From NCBI GenBank assembly GCA_937952395.1, contig CALFYV010000086.1, forward strand, positions 1 through 8,994: a DNA stretch of 8,994 nucleotides, read 5' to 3'. Numbering within the stretch: the stretch's first letter is position 1; every line of letters begins with the position of its first letter. Below the pieces are notes generated by a model. The model worked only from the letters and a program-made list of their open reading frames with translations, did not search any database and was not told the origin of the DNA. Source of the stretch: an uncultured Bacteriovoracaceae bacterium (GTDB taxonomy: Bacteria; Bdellovibrionota; Bacteriovoracia; Bacteriovoracales; Bacteriovoracaceae). Positions 1 through 5,181 of this stretch are shown one piece after another. The position numbers and the translations under genes were made by a program.

Positions 1-380
1 AGAGAATCTTTGTTATCTAAATAGTCTTTAGTCTCAACAACAGGCTGTGATGATTCTTCGGTTGTTGGTTCGTTGCCACCAATAACTTCATCAAGCGCTT
101 GCTTCTTTGTTGTTTTGGCTTTTCTTTTGACTGTTACAACTTTGGCAGACTTAGAATCAGCTTTTTTGCTGGCAGTTTTTTTAACAACTTTCCGCTTAAC
201 CACTTTTTTACTTGTGGTTTTTTCATCAGCAGCAGGAGCAAGAGCAGCGCGAGCCTGCGCTTCTTCTTCCTCACTTAGGGCCACCATGTGATTTCTCACA
301 TTCATTCCTAAAGATTTTAGTTTTTCAACTAAATCAATTGCTCCAATGTCTAATTCTTTGGCCAATTCAAAAACTTTCAT
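1..380 (-). CDS. infB: Translation initiation factor IF-2, N-terminal part (cut by window edge)
   Basis: IF-2 is the GTPase that brings initiator tRNA to the 30S subunit and promotes subunit joining. Only the first 126 codons are visible; the frame is open at the left edge, so the GTPase core lies outside. Residues 1-45 form the small IF2_N helical domain (start MKVFELAKELDIGAIDLVEK, then the LKSLGMNVRNHM segment), which is highly typical. From about residue 48 a low-complexity linker begins: Ala-rich, then very Lys-rich to about 93 (KKVVKRKVVKK is a sample), then acidic, as expected for the disordered IF-2 linker. The start is ATG at 380, with an AGGGAG ribosome binding site (396-391) 10 bases upstream. 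The start lies 18 bases after the nusA stop, so it is the third gene of rimP-nusA-infB. No ylxR or ribosomal protein gene lies between nusA and infB, unlike in Bacillus. Confidence 0.96.
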   Translation of the reverse strand, partial: MKVFELAKELDIGAIDLVEKLKSLGMNVRNHMVALSEEEEAQARAALAPAADEKTTSKKVVKRKVVKKTASKKADSKSAKVVTVKRKAKTTKKQALDEVIGGNEPTTEESSQPVVETKDYLDNKDS

Positions 381-398
381 ACGCCAAGTACTCCCTAA

Positions 399-1823
399 TT
401 ATTTTAATTTAAAAGCTGCAAGCTCTTCTCTTAATCTTCTTTCTGCTTCTGAAAATTTCGAATGCTCTTTCTCTCCTGCCGCTCCAGTTGTATCACCTTC
501 TTTTTTAGTCAGAAGCCCTGAGGACTGAGGAATGGCCGAAGCAGAAACGATTTCTTCATCTTCAGTTGGTTCTACAGCTATTTCTCCAGCTTCAATTGCA
601 GCCGAGGCTGAATCAATTATAGCTTGAGAATCTTCAATACTCTTTTGAGTCATTTTTCTTATTTCATCTACATCTGCTGCACTTAAATCAATAATAGACA
701 TAATCCCATGCTGAACTAGTACTTGAGCAGCAGCTTCTGTAACTGTTGAAAGCTGGACTAAGTTGGCTACAGCATTCTTCACTTTTTCTTGAAGTTTAGA
801 CTTAGAAACAATATTGACTTTCCAACCAGTCAACATCGCAGCAAGCCGTACGTTTTGTCCACGTCTCCCAATAGCCAAAGAAAGTTGATCATCCTCAACG
901 ATAACATCTAAAGTTCTTTCTGCTTCATTAACCACAATAGATTGAATTTCAGCTGGTGCTAAGGCAGCACGAGCAAAAGTTTCTAAATCATCACTCCACT
1001 TAACAATATCAATTTTCTCACCTTGTAATTCGTTTACAATTTGTTGAACTCTTGAACCCTTCATACCAACACAAGCTCCAACAGGGTCAACATCTCGATC
1101 ATCTGTGTAAACAGCGATCTTGGCCCTATGACCAGGCTCACGGGCAGCTGATTTAATCTCTATTGTTCCATCAGCAACTTCAGGCACTTCAATTTCAAAA
1201 AGTTTAACTAGAAACAACGGCGTTGTACGACTTAATCTAATTTCAGGTCCTCTGTTGGTCATAACAACTTCCGAAAGATAAGCTTGAATTCTATCTCCAG
1301 GCTTAAATGTCTCACCGTAGATAATTTCACGACGAGGAAGAACCGCATCTGCTTTACCTAAATCAACTACAACATTACCTCGTTCATATCGACGGGCAAT
1401 ACCTGTGACTAGATCACCTTCTCTATGTTTAAATTCAGAGAATAAAATATCTCTTTCCGCGTCTCTCACTTTTTGAAAAATAATCTGCTTAGCTGTTTGT
1501 ATATCGACTCGAGAAAACTTTGGATCATCAATTTTCATTCCAAGTTGATCTCCTACCTCACAATCTTCGTCTAGCTTCTTGGCTGCTGTAAAATCAATTT
1601 CTAAGATAGGGTCTCTGACTGCTTCAACAACGTTTTTAAATTGGTAAATTTCAATTTCACTATCTTCTTCATTATACCTAGCCTCATACTCACCTTGTAT
1701 CCCGAATTTCTTACGGGCTGTTACAAGAAAAGCTTGCTCGATAGCGCCAACAACAACTTCTTTTTTGATGCCTCTATCTTTTCCTAATTGTTCAATAACT
1801 CTGCTTAATTCTGAAAAATTCAC
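399..1823 (-). CDS. nusA: Transcription termination/antitermination factor NusA
   Basis: NusA binds RNA polymerase and nascent RNA and controls pausing, intrinsic termination and antitermination. The 474 residues show the usual order. The N-terminal polymerase-binding domain is about 1-130. The S1 domain is about 135-200 (REGDLVTGIARRYERGNVVV). KH1 is about 202-276, with its GMKG loop at 253-256. KH2 is about 280-345, with its GRRG loop at 319-322. A helical repeat at about 348-412 resembles one copy of the E. coli acidic repeat (AR) domain. A poorly conserved tail (413-455) follows, then a charged final helix (SEAERRLREELAAFKLK). E. coli NusA (495 residues) has two AR repeats; here only one is clear. 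The start is GTG at 1823, supported by a strong AGGAG (1834-1830) six bases upstream. That site overlaps the rimP TAG stop, which implies translational coupling. It lies between rimP and infB, the classic operon order. Confidence 0.98.
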   Translation of the reverse strand: MNFSELSRVIEQLGKDRGIKKEVVVGAIEQAFLVTARKKFGIQGEYEARYNEEDSEIEIYQFKNVVEAVRDPILEIDFTAAKKLDEDCEVGDQLGMKIDDPKFSRVDIQTAKQIIFQKVRDAERDILFSEFKHREGDLVTGIARRYERGNVVVDLGKADAVLPRREIIYGETFKPGDRIQAYLSEVVMTNRGPEIRLSRTTPLFLVKLFEIEVPEVADGTIEIKSAAREPGHRAKIAVYTDDRDVDPVGACVGMKGSRVQQIVNELQGEKIDIVKWSDDLETFARAALAPAEIQSIVVNEAERTLDVIVEDDQLSLAIGRRGQNVRLAAMLTGWKVNIVSKSKLQEKVKNAVANLVQLSTVTEAAAQVLVQHGIMSIIDLSAADVDEIRKMTQKSIEDSQAIIDSASAAIEAGEIAVEPTEDEEIVSASAIPQSSGLLTKKEGDTTGAAGEKEHSKFSEAERRLREELAAFKLK

Positions 1824-1832
1824 AGTATTCTC

Positions 1833-2366
1833 CTATGAAAGATCTCCTAAATCGGGATCTAGGTTTGCTTTTTTAATTTGTTTAAAACTTATCTTTAAGT
1901 TCTTATCTTCAATTCTTAATTCTATATTAGAATCATCTACAGAAATCAACTTACCTCGAAACTTCTTTTGCTTCATTAATTTGGCTGGCACGTCCTTATT
2001 CAAATTGACTTCCAAGCTGCCAATAATATTTACACTTATAAGTTCATTAACAGATTCTTCAAAATGCTTTTGAGTCCGTAATTGGCGATAAATGCCAGGA
2101 GATGATACCTCTAACACAAGTGATTCTGGCATCCAGTTGGCTTCATCAATAAAAGGACTCAGGGCCTTGTCTATCTTCACACAATCTTGTAGGTCTGCAG
2201 TATTCGTTTGCTTATTTTTAATAAAAACTCGTAGCGTTTGGCTGCCGTTAACGTAGTCAAGATCATAAAGTTCATAACCCTCTTGCCCTACCACTTGAGT
2301 GCAAAGTTCATAAAATTTTTTTTCTAGACCAGCTCTTTCTTTATTTAAAATCAACATATTTCCCAA
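1833..2366 (-). CDS. rimP: Ribosome maturation factor RimP
   Basis: RimP helps assemble the 30S subunit, acting on the S12 region late in 16S maturation. The protein has an N-terminal alpha/beta domain (about 14-95) ending in the family signature, read here as LEVSSPGIYRQL at 85-96 (the usual form is LEVSSPGLDRPL). A C-terminal SH3-like barrel follows (about 100-170), with FKQIKKANLDP near the end. At 177 residues it is somewhat longer than E. coli RimP (150). The start is uncertain. TTG at 2366 gives 177 residues but lies inside a T-run. ATG at 2357 gives 174 residues and is more likely. TTG at 2354 is also possible. None has a convincing Shine-Dalgarno; only GGGA (2364-2361) is nearby. The gene opens the rimP-nusA-infB operon, and an intrinsic terminator lies directly before it. 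The C-terminal TCA-TAG-GAG overlaps the nusA ribosome binding site. Confidence 0.95.
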   Translation of the reverse strand: MGNMLILNKERAGLEKKFYELCTQVVGQEGYELYDLDYVNGSQTLRVFIKNKQTNTADLQDCVKIDKALSPFIDEANWMPESLVLEVSSPGIYRQLRTQKHFEESVNELISVNIIGSLEVNLNKDVPAKLMKQKKFRGKLISVDDSNIELRIEDKNLKISFKQIKKANLDPDLGDLS

Positions 2367-2399
2367 AAAAAAAGGGTGAATTCGAGAGAGTTCACCCTT
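2365..2399 (-). terminator. Intrinsic terminator in the rimP leader (candidate attenuator)
   Basis: On the minus strand, AAGGGTGAA (2399-2391) pairs perfectly with TTCACCCTT (2380-2372) around a 10-base loop, and seven more T residues follow (2371-2365). This is a standard Rho-independent terminator for minus-strand transcripts. On the plus strand no T-run follows the stem, so it works in one direction. It can end the three-gene operon that stops at 2552. The U-run ends only seven bases before the rimP ATG at 2357, so it also lies within the 5' leader of rimP-nusA-infB. Confidence 0.85.
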
Positions 2400-2407
2400 A
2401 ACAAGAA

Positions 2408-2459
2408 ACTATAGTTGTCAAAGATACATCTATTTAACCCGACTGCATGGAAAAATCAA
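2408..2459 (-). promoter_or_regulatory. Possible promoters for rimP-nusA-infB
   Basis: Two weak sigma-70-like options are visible on the minus strand. One is TTGATT (2459-2454), a 16-base spacer and TTAAAT (2437-2432), which would start RNA near 2425. The other is a good -10 hexamer TATAGT (2413-2408) with no clear -35; it would start RNA near 2400, so the transcript would begin with the terminator stem. A consensus TTGACA (2421-2416) has no matching -10 at the right distance. Either start leaves the terminator inside the leader. The rest of 2367-2551 holds no recognisable RNA gene. Confidence 0.3.
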
Positions 2460-2519
2460 GAATATTCAAGCGCCTAGGGAAATCTATACAGGGGTAAACA
2501 CTACAAAAAACAATATAAA

Positions 2520-2547
2520 ATCAATAACTTAAGCTATTCTCAAGCCG
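2520..2547 (-). terminator. Weak hairpin after the acetyltransferase gene
   Basis: On the minus strand, just after the stop codon, GGCTTGAG can pair with CTTAAGTT around an AATAG loop, with three G-U pairs. An impure T-rich stretch (ATTGATTTT) follows. It could act as a weak terminator or a 3' end stabiliser. The much stronger terminator at 2365-2399 is the likelier end of this transcript. Confidence 0.25.
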
Positions 2548-2551
2548 GCTA

Positions 2552-2989
2552 TCAAAGAAGCTTCAGCATACTCCAAGCCGACTTTCCATCACTGTAATAC
2601 TTTTTAGCAAGTTTTAATTTTTTAAATCCTAACTTTTCGTAAAAATTAATGGCGACAATATTATCTACAGCGACTTCAAGATAGAGTTTTTTTAAAGACA
2701 AATTTTCTATTTTGACCAAAGCCGATTGGTAAAGATCAAAACCTATTTTCAGTGTCCTTTTTTCCGGTAAAACTAAAATTTTTAACAGATGCGCCATCTG
2801 TTCATAAAAATTTAAGTGAAATAAACAAAATCCATATCCAGGCTTGTAGCTAATCAAGTAGTTTCCGGATGAATAACACTCTTCCCATTGAGCGCGAGTC
2901 CATGGATAGTCGAAAAACTCGGCATCGAAATGTAAAATCTCTTCAAATTCTTCCTGGGTGAGTTGAGATAAATCAGTAAAAACGTTCAT
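2552..2989 (-). CDS. RimI-like GNAT N-acetyltransferase
   Basis: A 145-residue single-domain GNAT protein, expected to move an acetyl group from acetyl-CoA to an amine; RimI itself acetylates the N-terminus of ribosomal protein S18. RimI-like features are the FDYPWTRAQWEE segment (26-37), the core strand HLLKILVLPEKR (67-78), motif B with LYLEVAVDNIVAINFYEKLGF (102-122, strongly conserved) and the C-terminal YY at 131-132 before the last strand. The acetyl-CoA pyrophosphate loop is unusual: the expected R-x-x-G-x-G/A reads R78-T-L-K-I-G83, with Lys in place of the first Gly. The true substrate is unknown, so no gene symbol is given. The ATG start lies 17 bases inside the end of the upstream gene and has no strong ribosome binding site, which suggests coupled translation. 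No tsaB or tsaD, common rimI neighbours, is present. Confidence 0.85.
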   Translation of the reverse strand: MNVFTDLSQLTQEEFEEILHFDAEFFDYPWTRAQWEECYSSGNYLISYKPGYGFCLFHLNFYEQMAHLLKILVLPEKRTLKIGFDLYQSALVKIENLSLKKLYLEVAVDNIVAINFYEKLGFKKLKLAKKYYSDGKSAWSMLKLL

Positions 2990-3641
2990 CTGAAATTTGC
3001 TTTTCTACCGATTGAATAAAAAGATTAATTGACTGCTGTTTTCGATTTCTTTCTTCAATTTTCTTTACGGTTCTTCTATTCTTACCTGGATATTTTTTCA
3101 TGACAGTATCAAGATCTGTTTCACTAATCCAAAATGACTTATCTTGAAATCGTGATTGAAAATAAACCTCAGCTTTAATAATAATTTTCATAATTGAATC
3201 GAAAGTATTTAGGGGATTGATTAAGCATTTATTGGCTTTTGCAGAGCTCTTCAGTGCTGAATATAGACTATTATCCACTTGAATAGTTTGAGTTTCTAAA
3301 TATTTGATCATTTTTACCATTCGGTTGAATTTATCATATTCGCTCTTTAATTCTTGTGTAAAGGACGCATCCACCTTGGCATTTTTTATCCTGGAAAATG
3401 TTTTCTCATTGAATCCAAAAGAATCAATGACTAGAGAATTTTTATACATACACGCAAAACTTTCCAAATTCTGAGAATAGTTTTTTAAATCTTCTAACGA
3501 ATAAACTTCAGATATGACTCTAAAGACAAACGTATTTTCTCGAACCAGCTCTTTTGGAGATTTATTTTCTTGAGCGTAGGCCCTAACTGTAAACAGTAGG
3601 GCCCAAATATTAAACAGGTGAACTAATTTCGACGTTTGCAA
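2973..3641 (-). CDS. Secreted protein of unknown function
   Basis: I do not recognise this 222-residue protein. Residues 1-23 look like a Sec signal peptide: a Lys near the start, a hydrophobic core (LVHLFNIWALLFTV, 6-19), then RAYA before Gln24, fitting signal peptidase I. The mature part is mostly helical and rich in Lys, Glu and Ser. It has two cysteines (64 and 139) that could form a disulphide, and a basic stretch near 181-203. The segment FVFRVISEVYSLEDLKNY (38-55) faintly recalls the start of SurA-type periplasmic chaperone domains, but no prolyl isomerase domain follows, so this is only a hint. The likely start is TTG at 3641; no ATG allows the signal peptide. It overlaps the 3' end of the TPR/winged-helix gene by 32 bases and the acetyltransferase by 17, so expression is probably coupled. 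A strong hairpin covers codons 13-21. Confidence 0.7.
   Translation of the reverse strand: MQTSKLVHLFNIWALLFTVRAYAQENKSPKELVRENTFVFRVISEVYSLEDLKNYSQNLESFACMYKNSLVIDSFGFNEKTFSRIKNAKVDASFTQELKSEYDKFNRMVKMIKYLETQTIQVDNSLYSALKSSAKANKCLINPLNTFDSIMKIIIKAEVYFQSRFQDKSFWISETDLDTVMKKYPGKNRRTVKKIEERNRKQQSINLFIQSVEKQISDERFY
3579..3603 (-). repeat. Hairpin-forming inverted repeat in the signal-peptide codons
   Basis: GGCCCTA(A)CTG at 3579-3589 and CAGTAGGGCC at 3594-3603 are inverted copies with one bulged base and a four-base loop, giving ten base pairs, seven of them in a GC-rich block with its flanking T-A and A-T pairs. It lies at nucleotides 39-63 of the secreted-protein gene. No T-run follows on either strand, so it is not a terminator. 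Confidence 0.6.
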
Positions 3642-4887
3642 TGGTTTTTTGTTGAGAAGCTTCTGATTCTTTGTGGAATCTGGCTTTTACTAGTGGGTTA
3701 AAAGTATAACCATCCTTTCCACGAATAATATATTTTCTCTCAATTCCTTTCGGTTCAATCAATTTTCTAAGCCTACTGACACTAGTGTAAATGAGTTTAT
3801 CGTGAATTAAAGGATTGTATTCATCTTTCCAGATCAGTTTGGCCAAATCATCCTTGTTATAATAAGCACCCGAATTTCTTGCTAGTAGAAATAAAATCTC
3901 CAACAACACAAAACGATGTTTAAAATCAATCGTTCCCAATGTTTTTTCGTGAATAAGTCTATTATGACGATCTAGATACAAATCAACGCTAGAGTCATTA
4001 ACGTCATTCACTTCTTGCTTAATTTTTTCACTTAAACGTTTAAAAACACTTTCATCAATCGAAGTTTGGGCAAGATTAAAAAAGAGTAAAGACTTATTAA
4101 ATTCTCCAAGTTTCTTAAAAACAATTCCTTTGTATAAAAGAATATAGCTATAAAGATTCCAAGATGTCTTTCCTTGAAGAGTTTTAATAGCTTTTTCATA
4201 ACTATTTGAAGATTCAACGAGGTTACCCAAAGCCGCGTACACATGGCCGTAAAGAATATACATACTTCCCTTTAAGTAATCCTTTTTTAGAATATAAAGC
4301 AGTTCTTCAAGTTGTCTTAAATAAGTAAGTGCCAGTTCATGCTCACCTGTATTTTGATAATTGATAGCTAAAGCATAAATTGATTTGGCAACTAACTCAG
4401 GTTCATGTTCTTCTTGAGCTTTTTTATAAGTAAGAGTGAAGTTTTTACGAGCTTCACGAAAGTCACCTCTATAAGTATTCACAACACCTTGATTATAAAA
4501 ATATTCTGCATTGAGTGTTCCAATAGCATTGGCCAATTTCTCGAGCAGAATTTCAGAAGATTGAATATGATGTTCAGCTTTAGCTTCTTGTAAACTTTCA
4601 GAATAAATTCTGATGAGAAAGCCGTGGATTTTAAACATGGCGAAAGCGTCTCGAGGAAATTCGGTTCTCTCTAGAGATTTAATAAAAAACTCTTCTGCTT
4701 TTCTTAAGTCAGACTTGTCATAATAAACTTTAGCTAATCTGTAAAAACCTTGACCTTCGATTCTTGCTTCATCTTCATAATCGGCAACAAAGCGATCGTC
4801 ATTCTTTAAATTAAGTGTTGCCTTTGCCATTGTAATGTCCAAAGTACCAACCTCCGTTTTACGGTTAATCTGTCCTAGCATTTCCAT
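3610..4887 (-). CDS. TPR protein with C-terminal OmpR/PhoB-type winged helix (transcription regulator)
   Basis: A 425-residue cytoplasmic protein without signal peptide or receiver domain. Residues about 45-275 are TPR-like helical pairs; clear units include GFYRLAKVYYDKSDLRKAEEFF (about 47-68), the YNQGVVNTYRGDFREARKNF region (131-150) and the GIVFKKLGEFNKSLLFF region (254-270). Residues about 300-398 match the OmpR/PhoB DNA-binding fold: an N-terminal strand region, helix FKHRFVLLEILFLLARNSG (322-340), NKDDLAKLIW (344-353), recognition helix DKLIYTSVSRLRKLIE (363-378), and the wing ending in GKDGYTF (390-396). This is the reverse of the SARP order, where the DNA-binding domain comes first. 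A 27-residue polar tail follows. It is probably a one-component regulator whose TPR part senses a protein or peptide partner. ATG at 4887 has a strong GGAGGT (4897-4892) upstream. It leads a three-gene overlapping operon and diverges from thrS; operator-like repeats lie upstream. Confidence 0.88.
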   Translation of the reverse strand: MEMLGQINRKTEVGTLDITMAKATLNLKNDDRFVADYEDEARIEGQGFYRLAKVYYDKSDLRKAEEFFIKSLERTEFPRDAFAMFKIHGFLIRIYSESLQEAKAEHHIQSSEILLEKLANAIGTLNAEYFYNQGVVNTYRGDFREARKNFTLTYKKAQEEHEPELVAKSIYALAINYQNTGEHELALTYLRQLEELLYILKKDYLKGSMYILYGHVYAALGNLVESSNSYEKAIKTLQGKTSWNLYSYILLYKGIVFKKLGEFNKSLLFFNLAQTSIDESVFKRLSEKIKQEVNDVNDSSVDLYLDRHNRLIHEKTLGTIDFKHRFVLLEILFLLARNSGAYYNKDDLAKLIWKDEYNPLIHDKLIYTSVSRLRKLIEPKGIERKYIIRGKDGYTFNPLVKARFHKESEASQQKTIANVEISSPV

Positions 4888-4916
4888 TTCTACCTCCCAT
4901 CCCTCTATGGTTTTGA

Positions 4917-4946
4917 ATCTTACAATAAATTTTTATCTATTGTAAA
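4917..4946 (-). promoter_or_regulatory. Candidate promoter and palindromic operator of the TPR/winged-helix gene
   Basis: TTACAATA (4920-4927) and TATTGTAA (4938-4945) form a perfect inverted repeat with 8-base arms and a 10-base spacer. On the minus strand the arms coincide with a plausible promoter: -35 TTTACA (4946-4941), an 18-base spacer and -10 TAAGAT (4922-4917). A second -10 candidate, TACAAT, lies in the right arm. The element sits 33-58 bases before the regulator start codon, so a protein bound here would block its promoter. Confidence 0.45.
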
Positions 4947-5006
4947 ATAATGTCATTTTTTAAAAATAAGAAAAATCAAACACTTAGCGCGAGGCGCATA
5001 TATTTT

Positions 5007-5034
5007 TTACATTTTTTTTACAATTTTTCTTACA
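5007..5034 (+). repeat. Three TTACA direct repeats at helical spacing
   Basis: TTACA occurs at 5007-5011, 5018-5022 and 5030-5034, starts 11 and 12 bases apart, each preceded by a T-rich stretch. OmpR/PhoB-family winged-helix proteins commonly bind head-to-tail repeats about 11 bases apart, and known OmpR sites contain similar TTACA cores. The neighbouring regulator has such a domain. The surrounding DNA is T-rich, so chance matches are a real concern. Confidence 0.4.
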
Positions 5035-5126
5035 TCAATCAGATTTTTTTAGGCCCTGAACTGAATTTTTTTCATTTTTTACTCAAAAAAACTTTTAACA
5101 AACACATTGGTAGCGCTTTTGCTTGA

Positions 5127-5154
5127 TTGCAAAGACATTGCGAGATTGTTAAAT
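5127..5154 (+). promoter_or_regulatory. thrS: Possible thrS promoter
   Basis: TTGCAA (5127-5132), a 16-base spacer and TTAAAT (5149-5154, preceded by TG) form a fair sigma-70-like promoter. RNA would start near 5161, leaving a leader of about 20 bases with an AAGGA ribosome binding site (5172-5176) five bases before the thrS ATG. Such a short leader leaves no room for a T-box or the structured operator known from E. coli thrS. Confidence 0.35.
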
Positions 5155-5181
5155 TAAGCCCTTACAAATAAAAGGAAAGTA

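Noticed and set aside
73..291. Hydrophobic open frame on the plus strand opposite infB.
   Set aside because: It is the mirror of the Lys/Ala-rich IF-2 linker, whose codons read as Phe, Leu and Thr codons on the other strand.
1765..2073. Open frame on the plus strand opposite nusA and rimP.
   Set aside because: It is the complement of two well-conserved genes, has no ribosome binding site and its translation has no recognisable domain.
2400..2551. Possible tRNA gene before rimP, as metY precedes this operon in E. coli.
   Set aside because: No cloverleaf arms, T-loop sequence or acceptor pairing could be found on either strand.
4032..4593. Open frames at 4032-4244 (minus) and 4405-4593 (plus) within the TPR gene.
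   Set aside because: Both lie wholly inside the TPR coding region, which shows clear protein-level repeats, and neither has a start signal.
4987..4997. GCGC-GAG-GCGC, a GC-rich spot in the AT-rich divergent region.
   Set aside because: Arms are only four bases with a three-base loop; no role could be supported.
5040..5181. T-box or E. coli-like structured operator in the thrS leader.
   Set aside because: No T-box core sequence is visible, and the likely leader after the promoter is only about 20 bases long.
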